NCBI GenBank assembly: GCA_027000105.1
Contig: JALTOP010000267.1
Coordinates: forward strand, 1-15,587
Source of the DNA: Planctomycetaceae bacterium
Lineage (GTDB): Bacteria > Planctomycetota > Planctomycetia > Planctomycetales > Planctomycetaceae
Direction of reading: 5' to 3'
Length of the DNA: 15,587 bases
The notes under the pieces were generated by a model. That model worked only from the letters and a program-made list of their open reading frames with translations. It had not been told where the DNA came from and searched no databases. The first letter of the stretch is position 1. Every line of letters starts with the position of its first letter. A program made the position numbers and the translations under genes. This document shows positions 1-9,373 of this stretch, piece after piece.

Positions 1-1
1 G

Positions 2-181
2 CTCGAGGCCCGTAAAATGAAAGATGAATCGGTGATGAGATTTTCCGATTTATGGAAAATGGCCGATCAGGAGCAGAGAAGCCTGTTGAATCGCCTGCTC
101 CAACAGGACCAACAACTCGATCGCGCTGCGATTTGTCGATGGAGAGAACAACAGCAGGAACAACACCGGCGACCAGATTGA
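2..181 (+). CDS. C-terminal end of an unidentified Q/E-rich helical protein (partial)
   Basis: The frame starting at base 2 is open from the window edge to a TGA at 179-181 and gives 59 residues. They are rich in Gln, Glu, Arg and Leu (…SLLNRLLQQDQQLDRAA…) and look alpha-helical, possibly coiled coil. I do not recognise the family, and the start lies outside the window. It is called because it is open from the edge and runs in the same direction as the genes that follow. The competing minus-strand frames here are low-complexity and have no ribosome binding site. About 150 bases separate it from the next possible coding start. It could be a chance open frame, since 59 codons is not decisive. 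Confidence 0.45.
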   Translation, partial: LEARKMKDESVMRFSDLWKMADQEQRSLLNRLLQQDQQLDRAAICRWREQQQEQHRRPD

Positions 182-334
182 TCGGTTTGAGCCATTAATT
201 TGAGCGTAAGTCGATTCGGTTCGTGTCGTATATCGCGTATGGTGACACGTTCGCAGGAAGCTCGTTTCGATTCCGTTTCGATTTGTCCGTCCCGATTTAT
301 CCAGTTGGGGCGTTGACGGCATCGGAGAACTTCT
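182..334. other. Non-coding spacer with no recognised element
   Basis: No coding frame with a ribosome binding site, no tRNA-like fold and no hairpin followed by a T-run was seen. A 26-codon frame from ATG 239 has no convincing Shine-Dalgarno and is not called. A 7-bp inverted pair, GCATCGG near 319 and CCGATGC near 363, brackets the start of the next small ORF; it could be chance. Confidence 0.4.
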
Positions 335-508
335 ATGGGACGAAGTCCAATTGAGAAAAAATGCCGATGCAGCCCCCCGCTCAACTTGTGTCGGAACATC
401 CTGCGAGATTACCATCTACGGGAGCAGACATTTCGAGGCTTTTCAGACCGGCCTGTCTGTCATCATGATGCCCTGACGCGTTTTTTGAACAGAATATCGA
501 ATCGTTAA
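335..508 (+). CDS. Candidate small gene: 57-aa basic Cys/His protein coupled to rsmA
   Basis: ATG 335 is preceded by GGAG (324-327) with a 7-base spacer. The frame runs 57 codons to TAA at 506-508, which shares its last A with the rsmA ATG (TAATG). The product starts MGRSPIEKKCRCSPPLNLC and is strongly basic, with Cys at residues 10, 12, 19 and 42 and His at 27, 43 and 44. The Cys/His set could bind a metal or a nucleic acid, but the spacing matches no zinc-finger class I can name. rsmA has no ribosome binding site of its own, so translation of this frame may feed ribosomes to it. The alternative is a leader or non-coding 5' region with a chance open frame. Codon choice is not clearly gene-like, so the call is tentative. 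Confidence 0.35.
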   Translation: MGRSPIEKKCRCSPPLNLCRNILRDYHLREQTFRGFSDRPVCHHDALTRFLNRISNR

Positions 509-1410
509 TGAATGAGGCTCTTCGCCAGACACAAAGCCATTTAAGGCAGTTGCTTTCTCGGTACGGGATCAATCCGCGCAACAATCTGGGGCAAAATTAT
601 CTGATCGATCTGAATATTCTCGATTTCATTGTCGATAGCGCCCACCTGACCGATAACGATGTCGTTCTGGAAGTCGGAACCGGAACCGGCGGGATGACTG
701 CGTTTATGACCGCACAAGCCGGGCATGTGATTTCTGTCGAACTGGACAAAAACATGCACCGCATGGCCAGTGAGCAGATCGGGCATATCGAAAACCTGAC
801 GTTGCTGCAAGCAGATGCGCTGAAGAACAAAAACAACTTTTCCCCCCAGGTGCTGGAATTGATAGAAGAACAGCTTGCGATCAGCCCGAAAAGACGGCTC
901 AAGCTGGTTGCCAATTTGCCCTATGCGATCGCGACCCCTGTTGTTTCCAATCTGGTTGCCACTGAGTTGCCGTGGGAACGGATGGTGGTCACGATTCAGT
1001 TGGAACTCGGCTTGCGAATGCAGGCGAAACCGGGAAAGAGTACATACGGGGCGCTCTCGGTCTGGTTGCAATCGCAAACATTCGTGAAATTGCTCAAGAA
1101 GTTGCCTCCCTCGGTTTTCTGGCCCCGTCCGAAAGTGAATTCTGCCGTCATGCAACTGGTTCCCAATCCGCAGGGAAAAAAACAGATTGCCGACCGCCCG
1201 TTTTTTCAGGATTTTTTAAGGCGACTGTTTCATCAACGCAGAAAGTTGATGCGCTCCGTTTTGGTGGGTATGTACCGTAAGCAACTTCCCAAATCGGAAA
1301 TCGATCAGATTCTGCAACAAATGGAACTGGAACCTAACACCCGAGCCGAACAGTTGCCTCCCGGAACACTGGTGAAGCTGTCCAATTTGATTTATGAAAA
1401 AACCGTGTAG
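508..1410 (+). CDS. rsmA: 16S rRNA (adenine1518-N6/adenine1519-N6)-dimethyltransferase
   Basis: The KsgA/RsmA family transfers four methyl groups from S-adenosylmethionine to two adjacent adenines in helix 45 of 16S rRNA, late in small-subunit assembly. The 300-residue length is near the family norm. Visible motifs are NLGQNYL (residues 26-32, the family N-terminal signature), the SAM-binding glycine loop EVGTGTG (55-61), the acidic ribose-binding site in VELD (77-80) and the catalytic NLPY (136-139). These are followed by the YGALSV segment and the PPSVFWPRPKVNSAV region typical of the family. In the helix after NLPY the common Q-K-E reads Q-L-E. The start at 508 is the only ATG in a frame open back to 466. 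It has no Shine-Dalgarno but overlaps the stop of the small ORF upstream. guaB follows after 112 bases. Confidence 0.95.
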   Translation: MNEALRQTQSHLRQLLSRYGINPRNNLGQNYLIDLNILDFIVDSAHLTDNDVVLEVGTGTGGMTAFMTAQAGHVISVELDKNMHRMASEQIGHIENLTLLQADALKNKNNFSPQVLELIEEQLAISPKRRLKLVANLPYAIATPVVSNLVATELPWERMVVTIQLELGLRMQAKPGKSTYGALSVWLQSQTFVKLLKKLPPSVFWPRPKVNSAVMQLVPNPQGKKQIADRPFFQDFLRRLFHQRRKLMRSVLVGMYRKQLPKSEIDQILQQMELEPNTRAEQLPPGTLVKLSNLIYEKTV

Positions 1411-1434
1411 AATGTTAAAACCGTGTAGGAAAGT
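1399..1434 (+). repeat. 18-bp imperfect tandem duplication across the rsmA stop codon
   Basis: AAAACCGTGTAG occurs at 1399-1410 and again at 1417-1428, with unit length 18 and 14 of 18 positions identical. Because 18 is a multiple of three, the second copy repeats Lys-Thr-Val-stop in the rsmA frame and forms a backup stop six codons downstream. Confidence 0.75.
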
Positions 1435-1446
1435 AGAATACGTAAC
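1434..1446 (+). promoter_or_regulatory. Possible -10 element upstream of guaB
   Basis: TAGAATAC at 1434-1441 resembles a -10 hexamer (TAGAAT). The 13-base stretch here matches 11 of 13 bases with the one upstream of the first CNNM gene (4445-4457). No good -35 lies 17 bases upstream. The A/C-rich run 1473-1507, with repeated ACAG/AGAAC, follows and would form an unstructured leader of about 80 bases. Confidence 0.25.
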
Positions 1447-1522
1447 AAGATCGAACCGCCAAAACGGACTCCACAGAACAGAACAATAGAACAACAGACA
1501 ACAGAATTGAAAAGGTTTGCAG

Positions 1523-4250
<2,728 letters not shown>

Positions 4251-4269
4251 TTCGGCATATTTTGTGTGG

Positions 4270-4295
4270 AATCTTGCAGGGCGATCTTGCAGGGC
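4270..4295 (+). repeat. 13-bp tandem duplication downstream of the secreted-protein gene
   Basis: ATCTTGCAGGGC is at 4271-4282 and again at 4284-4295, period 13; only the first base of the 13-base unit differs. It lies 20 bases after the stop at 4250, in a 249-base spacer that otherwise holds a run of nine G (4343-4351) and the promoter-like element near 4445. Confidence 0.75.
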
Positions 4296-4441
4296 TTTGA
4301 TAATCGAGGTTGTTCCCGCACGATCAGATGTGCCGTGCGATCGGGGGGGGGACTTTGTCACAATACCATTTGACAAGGACCCCCGTTTAATGCGCCCCTT
4401 GAATCTGTTCCGGGCAGCGGATATGCCTGTGGTGTTTTATT

Positions 4442-4457
4442 TGCTAGAATACATTAC
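4442..4457 (+). promoter_or_regulatory. Possible extended -10 promoter for the CNNM gene pair
   Basis: TGCTAGAAT at 4442-4450 fits an extended -10 (TGn followed by TAGAAT). Transcription would start near 4457, giving a leader of about 43 bases before ATG 4500. The base run TAGAATACATTAC closely resembles the one upstream of guaB. No clear -35 is at 17 bases; TTGACA at 4370-4375 is too far away to pair with it. Confidence 0.35.
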
Positions 4458-4499
4458 CAGTGTTCGACACAGATAAAATGATCACCAGTAATATCATCC

Positions 4500-5801
4500 A
4501 TGATTCAAGAGGTATACAATTCGGTTTCGCTTTGGTTGCCCGGAGTCGGTCTGATGCTGATTTTGACGGCGGTCTCCGGCTTCTTTTCCGGTAGTGAGAC
4601 GGCGTTGTTCTCGCTTTCCCGTGAAGATTTGCATCGCTTTCGCACTGGCACCCGGGGCGAGATGCAGATCTTTCATCTACTCTCACGGCCCACGCGATTA
4701 TTGACCGCGATTCTGTTCTGGAATCTGATTGTCAATCTTTCTTACTTTGCGATCAGCGTCGTATTGGCCCGTCGATTGATGAATGCCGAGTTTCAGGGAG
4801 TGGCATGGGGAATCAGTTTTATCGGCGTTGTCAGCCTGATATTGTTCGGCGAGGTACTTCCCAAAAGTCTCGCAGTCACGTTTCCTCGACAGATTTCCGA
4901 GTTGGTCATCTGGCCTCTTACTCTTTCGGTTCGAATGTTGGATCGTGTCATCCCTGTTTTGCAGATGATCACGCTCGGTCTTCAGCGAGGGTTTTGGGCC
5001 GATCTGAAAGAGGAGACGGTTCTGGATGCCGATGACCTGGAAAAGGCTGTCGATCTCTCCTCGCAATCGAGTGAAATGATCGCTCATGAACGGAATATTC
5101 TGCATCATATTCTCGATCTTTCCGAAATTGTGGTTGAGGAAATTATGCGGCCGCGGGGCACTTACATTACCGTTTCACCTCCGGTCAGTTGGCAGGATTT
5201 GGGACAGAAAATGCCCGCAGGAGGGTTTGTCGCGATCGTCGAACAGGGAACCGATCAGGTCAATGGTGCATTCTGGTTGACCGACACGATCTATGACGCG
5301 AAACGAGGGTTGGAATCCTTTCGGGAATCGGTGGTCTATTTACCCTGGTGTGCCCATGCCGCGGTCGCTCTGGATACGATGCGTTCGCAGATGTGCCATG
5401 TTGCAGTCATTGTCGATGAATACGGTCAGACTGTCGGCACGCTGACGCAACAGGATCTGCTCGACAGCATTTTCTCTTCCTCTCCTTCACGAGCGAGAAG
5501 AATATTGAATCGGGAAGCGGTTCTGGAGGTCGATAAAAATGTTTTTCATCTCGATGGATTGACGACATTGAGATATCTGGCTCAACATCTGGGAATCGAC
5601 TTCGACCCTGAACAGGAACAAAGCGTTACTCTGGCCGGACTGCTGCACAAAAAATTGAAAGAGTTTCCCCAAGTCGGAGATGAGTGCGTCTGGATGGGAT
5701 GGAAATTCCGTGTGATAGAAGTGATGGATCGAAGCCGCATCCGTGTGCTTGCCGAGCCCGTGGATCCAAATGAGGAACATCCGGGGAGAAAGCATGATTG
5801 A
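4500..5801 (+). CDS. CNNM/CorC (HlyC) family transporter, full-length member of a pair
   Basis: Members of this family (DUF21 membrane domain, CBS pair, CorC_HlyC domain) are linked to Mg2+ and other divalent-cation efflux in the inner membrane. The 433-residue product shows all parts. The membrane domain (about 12-190) has FFSGSETALFS at 28-38, an Asn-containing helix (Asn75 and Asn79) and GEVLPKS at 117-123. The CBS pair at about 205-335 contains CHVAVIVDEYGQTVGTLTQQDLLD. A CorC_HlyC domain lies at about 345-425. In the family, Ser residues of the SGSE motif, the Asn region and the Glu of GEVLPK line the ion site, and all are present here. The usual G-N-N of the second motif reads W-N-L. 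The gene overlaps its paralogue by 8 bases (ATGATTGA). The ATG has no strong Shine-Dalgarno. Confidence 0.88.
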   Translation: MIQEVYNSVSLWLPGVGLMLILTAVSGFFSGSETALFSLSREDLHRFRTGTRGEMQIFHLLSRPTRLLTAILFWNLIVNLSYFAISVVLARRLMNAEFQGVAWGISFIGVVSLILFGEVLPKSLAVTFPRQISELVIWPLTLSVRMLDRVIPVLQMITLGLQRGFWADLKEETVLDADDLEKAVDLSSQSSEMIAHERNILHHILDLSEIVVEEIMRPRGTYITVSPPVSWQDLGQKMPAGGFVAIVEQGTDQVNGAFWLTDTIYDAKRGLESFRESVVYLPWCAHAAVALDTMRSQMCHVAVIVDEYGQTVGTLTQQDLLDSIFSSSPSRARRILNREAVLEVDKNVFHLDGLTTLRYLAQHLGIDFDPEQEQSVTLAGLLHKKLKEFPQVGDECVWMGWKFRVIEVMDRSRIRVLAEPVDPNEEHPGRKHD

Positions 5802-6789
5802 ATTTCTCGGCGTTCTGCTTTTGTTCCTTCTCGGCGTTCGACTGTCCGCGTTTTTCAGTGGGATCGAGACAGCTTTTTATCGTGCCAGCAAATTACGGCT
5901 CAGTATCGACGCACAAACTGGTGACCCACTTTCACAGAAAATATTGGACTACGTGCGTGAACCTTCGCGGTTCGTTGCGACGATTCTTATCGGAAATAAC
6001 CTTGCCAATTATATTACCACCTTTGCGATCGGCTACGCGAGTATTCTCGTTATGGGAGAGTTGACAGAAGTCGCGGAAGTCGGTGTGACGGTCTGTATTT
6101 CGCCCGTGATCTTCATTTTCGGCGAGTTGCTTCCGAAAACACTCCATTATCGCGCCCCTTTGATCCTTCTCAAGCGATATTTCCTCTATTTCCGTCTTAT
6201 TCATTGGCTGTTGCTTCCATTCAGTTGGCCCCTGATGTTGCTGACAAGCCTGCTTCAAAAAATGGGAGGAACTTCCCAACAGCCAATGATGAAAATTCTG
6301 GGCAGGCGTCCCCTGGCCAACGTGATTGGACGCGGCCATGATGAAGGAGTGCTGACGTCGGCACAGCACGATTTGATTCAGGGAGTCTTCCAAAACGCGA
6401 ACTGGCCCCTGGGATCGATGGTCACTCCGAAAGAGGTGGCGATCAGCTTCGAGCAGACTCCTTCCCGGGCGAAGCTGCTGGATTGTGCCCAATCATTCGG
6501 CCTGATCGAAATTATTGTGGGAGAGGGGAACGAAGAAATGCCATCTATCAGCTACTACCGGGTCATTGATTTGCTGTTGTCCAAAGCTCCGCTGCATCAG
6601 TTGAAAAGGATCCCGCCGGTCATTTCGAGCGATTCTTCCCGCCTGGAAGCCCTGTACCATTTGCAGGAGCAGAATGCGGAGTTGGGCGCAGTCTATGAAG
6701 ATGGTCAATTGGTTGGCGTCATCAGGCATCGGACATTGGCGGAATCTCTGTTGCAGGGAGAGAGTCCGGTTGGAGCGACGCCTTCCTGA
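5794..6789 (+). CDS. CNNM-type DUF21/CBS protein lacking the CorC_HlyC domain, second member of the pair
   Basis: The 331-residue product has the DUF21 membrane domain (about 1-180), with FFSGIETAF at 20-28, IGNNLANY at 66-73 and GELLPKT at 110-116, then two weak CBS repeats (about 210-265 and 272-325; ELGAVYEDGQLVGVIRHRTL). It ends there, without the C-terminal CorC_HlyC domain of its neighbour. The central Ser of the SGSE motif is Ile24, so the ion site may be altered. ATG 5794 is chosen over ATG 5743 because GGGGAG (5783-5788) lies 5 bases upstream and the protein then begins directly with the membrane segment. The start codon overlaps the upstream gene's stop, so translational coupling is likely. 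I infer a heterodimer with the upstream protein, or a regulatory partner for it. Confidence 0.85.
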   Translation: MIEFLGVLLLFLLGVRLSAFFSGIETAFYRASKLRLSIDAQTGDPLSQKILDYVREPSRFVATILIGNNLANYITTFAIGYASILVMGELTEVAEVGVTVCISPVIFIFGELLPKTLHYRAPLILLKRYFLYFRLIHWLLLPFSWPLMLLTSLLQKMGGTSQQPMMKILGRRPLANVIGRGHDEGVLTSAQHDLIQGVFQNANWPLGSMVTPKEVAISFEQTPSRAKLLDCAQSFGLIEIIVGEGNEEMPSISYYRVIDLLLSKAPLHQLKRIPPVISSDSSRLEALYHLQEQNAELGAVYEDGQLVGVIRHRTLAESLLQGESPVGATPS

Positions 6790-6835
6790 AAAGTCCCATC
6801 GTGGCCGTCCTGTTATGGACGCCGTTTCGCATCGT

Positions 6836-6843
6836 GTTATACT
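6836..6843 (+). promoter_or_regulatory. Possible extended -10 upstream of the acyltransferase gene
   Basis: TATACT at 6838-6843 is preceded by TGT (6835-6837 region), giving an extended -10-like element 43 bases before the TTG start at 6887. The -35 region is weak (ATGGAC at 6815-6820 for a 17-base spacer). Confidence 0.3.
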
Positions 6844-6886
6844 CCCGGCTACCTCAACAGGATTTTTGCATTAACGAAAGAACAGT

Positions 6887-7558
6887 TTGAAACTGAACAG
6901 CCCATTTTTGATCAAGCTTCAAGCCGTCGGCTTCACGGTCGCAATGTGGCTTCTGTTTCGTACATTACGTAAGGAAATACGCGAAACCGTTCCGGGAACC
7001 GATCCCTATTCGCCGCAGACAAAAGAGAGTTTTATCTACAGCGTCTGGCATGATTCGATGCTTATCCCGACTTTTGGTGGAAAGCATCGTCGCTCGGTCG
7101 CATTGACAAGTCAGCATACTGATGGTTCGATGGTGGCGCATGTGTTAAGGCTTGTGGGAATGTCTACCGTTCGTGGATCAACCAGTCGTATTACCGCAGG
7201 GGCAATTCGTGAACTGATCAAGACGGCTGAAAACAGGCATCTTGTCATCACTCCTGATGGTCCTCGTGGTCCTCGCCGGGAGATGTCGGTTGGTATCGCC
7301 TATCTTGCTTCGCGTACCGGTTCAGCCATCGTTCCGACGGCGTTTTCGTGTTCCCGTTGCTGGAAAATCAAGGGGAGTTGGACTGAATTGGTGATTCCCA
7401 AACCATTTTCCAAGGTCTATCTTCTGTTGGCAACACCTTACCACGTTGCTGCCAAACTGGATTCCGCTTCCCTTGAGGAAGCTAAAATTGGTCTTCAGAA
7501 AGAAATGGATAAAATCAACGAAGCGGCCGAGAAACTTGTCAGCCGAAAAATCTGTTAA
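6887..7558 (+). CDS. DUF374 lysophospholipid/lipid A-type acyltransferase family protein
   Basis: The family is related to glycerolipid and lipid A acyltransferases and is often found near envelope genes; its exact acceptor is not known. The 223-residue product starts with a hydrophobic segment (about 7-25), probably a membrane anchor facing the cytoplasm. It shows WHDSML at 54-59 (His-X-Asp-like catalytic region), LTSQHTDGSMVAHVLRLVG with VRGSTSR, AGAIRELI, ITPDGPRGP at 121-129 and GIAYLASRTGSAIVPTAF, all standard for the family. The start is TTG 6887: an in-frame stop at 6872-6874 leaves no earlier start, and the next ATG (residue 20) would remove the hydrophobic segment. The ribosome binding site is weak (GAAAG at 6876-6880). 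It may be transcribed with the CNNM pair or from its own promoter in the 97-base gap. Confidence 0.85.
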   Translation: MKLNSPFLIKLQAVGFTVAMWLLFRTLRKEIRETVPGTDPYSPQTKESFIYSVWHDSMLIPTFGGKHRRSVALTSQHTDGSMVAHVLRLVGMSTVRGSTSRITAGAIRELIKTAENRHLVITPDGPRGPRREMSVGIAYLASRTGSAIVPTAFSCSRCWKIKGSWTELVIPKPFSKVYLLLATPYHVAAKLDSASLEEAKIGLQKEMDKINEAAEKLVSRKIC

Positions 7559-7587
7559 CCGGCAAGAGAAATAACCGGGAAGCGAAA
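7556..7587 (+). repeat. 16-bp tandem duplication starting at the acyltransferase stop codon
   Basis: TAACCGGCAAGAGAAA (7556-7571) is followed at once by TAACCGGGAAGCGAAA (7572-7587), 14 of 16 bases identical. The first three bases of the first copy are the stop codon of the upstream gene. Confidence 0.8.
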
Positions 7588-7623
7588 TTTTCTGATCGTT
7601 GAACGGGCATTTCCTCTGCCACA

Positions 7624-7652
7624 TTTCCAACACCTCTATTACAGCATATATT
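7624..7652 (+). promoter_or_regulatory. Possible sigma70-type promoter for glucokinase
   Basis: TTTCCA at 7624-7629 and TATATT at 7647-7652 are 17 bases apart, and TATAAG overlaps the latter at 7652-7657. This would give a leader of about 130 bases before ATG 7788. The match to consensus is moderate, and the local AT-richness is the main support. Confidence 0.3.
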
Positions 7653-7732
7653 ATAAGTACACCGTACAGGGAAAAGGTCGCAGGGGGCTTGTGCTTCTTC
7701 TGAATGAATCGAAGTTCCCCAGTGAAATAGGC

Positions 7733-7777
7733 AAACAGGTGAAACAGGTGAAGCGGACGAAACAGTTGAGACAGAAC
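7733..7777 (+). repeat. Five degenerate 9-bp tandem units in the glucokinase leader
   Basis: The units read AAACAGGTG, AAACAGGTG, AAGCGGACG, AAACAGTTG and AGACAGAAC. The first two are identical and the fourth differs by one base. The array ends one base before the AGGA of the ribosome binding site (7778-7781). It is A-rich and should be unstructured in RNA. Confidence 0.7.
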
Positions 7778-7787
7778 AGGAACGACA

Positions 7788-8774
7788 ATGCTATTGGCTG
7801 GTGATATTGGTGGAACGAAAACGACGATTGCGTTTTTCGAATCTCACTCCCCATGTGCTCCATTGCACGAACGAACTTACTGTTCGAAGGATTATTCCTG
7901 CCTGAAAGAGATTTTGGCGGAATATCTGGCCGACTACGAGTTATCAGTCGATGCAGCCTGTTTTGGCGTTGCCGGGCCGGTGCATGAAGGACGGTGTGAA
8001 ACAATCAATTTACCCTGGCAGGTCGATCAGGCAGAACTCGCCGAGTTGGTCGGCAGTTCGCGAACGCGAATCATTAACGATCTTGAAGCGACGGCCTGGT
8101 CGTTGGACGATTTGGCGGAAAGCGATCTTCATTGTATCGACGAGGGAATGACAGTTGCGGGCAATCGAGGTGTGATCGCAGCCGGAACGGGATTGGGCGA
8201 AGCAGGGGTCTGGTACGGAAAGTGGTATCATCCTTTTGCCAGCGAAGGAGGTCATGCGGATTTTTCGCCCCAATCTTATGAGGAGGATGCGCTGCTCGGT
8301 TTTTTACGTAACAAATATCAGCACGTTTCCTGGGAGCGGGTACTTTCGGGGCCGGGGATCGAAAATATATTCGAATTTCTGGTCAATACCTATCGGGAAA
8401 GGCCCACTGCGGAGGTGCTGAATCGGATGACACATGAAGACGATGCCGCCGTCATCACCTCGGCTGCGCTGGATAAAAGTTGCCCGGCCTGTATGAAAAC
8501 GATGCAGATGTTCGTTGCTTTGTATGGAGCCGAAGCGGGAAATCTGGCCCTCAAGCTGATGTCTGTGGGGGGGATATACATTGGCGGAGGGATTGCTCCC
8601 AAAATATTGCCGCTGCTCGATAGCGATACTTTTCGAAACGCTTTCAGTCAAAAAGGGCGGCTCAGTTCGGTGGTTGATAATATGCCGGTGTACGTCATTA
8701 AAACGAAAAAAGCTCCATTATTCGGGGCTGCCCACGTGGCCCATCTTCTGGCAACCGATCAACCGATTTATTAG
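7788..8774 (+). CDS. glk: Glucokinase
   Basis: This cytoplasmic enzyme phosphorylates glucose with ATP to glucose 6-phosphate. The 328-residue length is typical of the bacterial Glk family (E. coli about 321). Motifs: the ATP phosphate loop GDIGGTKT (5-12); GVAGPV with NLPW downstream; INDLEA with Asn97 and the catalytic base Asp98; the second phosphate-binding segment AAGTGLGEA; and ASEGGHADF, where Glu153 and His156 contact glucose. The family's C-terminal GGIYIGGGIAPKIL also matches. It lacks the three-Cys zinc motif of ROK kinases, so it belongs to the Glk rather than the ROK family. ATG 7788 has AGGA (7778-7781) 6 bases upstream. It stands alone between spacers of 229 and 155 bases, so it is probably its own transcription unit. 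Confidence 0.93.
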   Translation: MLLAGDIGGTKTTIAFFESHSPCAPLHERTYCSKDYSCLKEILAEYLADYELSVDAACFGVAGPVHEGRCETINLPWQVDQAELAELVGSSRTRIINDLEATAWSLDDLAESDLHCIDEGMTVAGNRGVIAAGTGLGEAGVWYGKWYHPFASEGGHADFSPQSYEEDALLGFLRNKYQHVSWERVLSGPGIENIFEFLVNTYRERPTAEVLNRMTHEDDAAVITSAALDKSCPACMKTMQMFVALYGAEAGNLALKLMSVGGIYIGGGIAPKILPLLDSDTFRNAFSQKGRLSSVVDNMPVYVIKTKKAPLFGAAHVAHLLATDQPIY

Positions 8775-8929
8775 AGTACGCCGTGTCAGTGGTACCGCGG
8801 TTGATTGTTGCGTGCAGAGTGGGTGCCTGAAATGTAAAGACAGGAGAGGAATAGGGGCGATAGTTGTTGTTCAGTGTCAGTCAGGGTAAAAAATAACAGG
8901 AACGAATCAATTTGGCAGGATGAGTATAA

Positions 8930-9205
8930 ATGGTGGCGACGCTCATGTGGTTATTAGGATTGGTTTGTCTTTTCAAGAACGAAATTCCAATTGATAAAGA
9001 GAAATCAGTACGTGGTATACCAATTATAATTCTTGGCATCATTCTTATTGCTTGTTCTGAATTGTATCATTATCTGATGAACGTCGTAGGCCTGGAAAAA
9101 ATAGTTGGTTTTATATGGTATGTTGCCGCGTGTTTTATCGTTCCACTCGTTTACTTGATCTTCATTATCATTTTCTGTGGGAAACCAATAGAGGATAAGG
9201 AATAG
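8930..9205 (+). CDS. Small AT-rich integral membrane protein, unknown function
   Basis: The 91-residue product is almost entirely hydrophobic, with segments at about 4-16, 28-50 and 57-83 separated by short charged loops (KNEIPIDKEKSVRG; GLEK) and a polar tail GKPIEDKE. Two or three membrane spans are likely. I recognise no family. ATG 8930 has AGGA at 8917-8920 with a 9-base spacer, which together with the long hydrophobic run supports a real gene. By hand count its GC is about 37% (102 of 275 bases), against about 50-60% in lines of the flanking glk gene, and it uses many AT-ending codons (att, ata, tta). Acquisition by transfer is possible, although hydrophobic proteins are biased to AT-rich codons. 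It sits between glk and proC without overlap. Confidence 0.7.
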   Translation: MVATLMWLLGLVCLFKNEIPIDKEKSVRGIPIIILGIILIACSELYHYLMNVVGLEKIVGFIWYVAACFIVPLVYLIFIIIFCGKPIEDKE

Positions 9206-9253
9206 CAGCAGCCATCGTAACGAACTTTTTTGATTTAAACGCATACTTCATTT

Positions 9254-9311
9254 GGTGCGTTGCAACACGCCTTGCGAAATTACCCAATAATCCCAGCCTC
9301 TGTTGTGCAAC
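9254..9311. promoter_or_regulatory. Two short GTTG…CAAC inverted repeats upstream of proC
   Basis: GTTGCAAC (9259-9266, within an imperfect larger palindrome 9254-9271) and GTTGTGCAAC (9302-9311) share GTTG/CAAC arms with centres about 44 bases apart, in the 168-base spacer before proC. They could be operator half-sites or chance. No clear -35/-10 pair was seen. Confidence 0.2.
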
Positions 9312-9373
9312 TTATCGATGAGTAAGAAAACGAGTAGGAAAATAAACGACGAAGACGGCAACGAAAGGGCAAA

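Noticed and set aside
50..415. Minus-strand open frames (121 and 110 residues) over the left edge
   Set aside because: No ribosome binding site, low-complexity Ser/Cys/Arg-rich products, and they cover both the plus-strand partial gene and a spacer. Judged chance.
541..1155. 204-residue minus-strand frame
   Set aside because: Lies wholly inside rsmA, whose motifs are unambiguous; antisense shadow.
4370..4391. TTGACA at 4370-4375 as a -35 box with TTTAAT at 4386-4391
   Set aside because: The spacer is only 10 bases, too short for a sigma70 promoter, and no -10 lies at 16-18 bases.
5743..5793. Upstream ATG extension of the second CNNM gene
   Set aside because: It would overlap the first CNNM gene by 59 bases and add a polar stretch before the membrane segment. 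ATG 5794 has a good GGGGAG site.
8920..8994. Short frame from ATG 8920 (MSINGGDAHV…) overlapping the small membrane protein gene
   Set aside because: Only about 24 codons in another frame; the AGGA is spaced correctly for ATG 8930, not for 8920.
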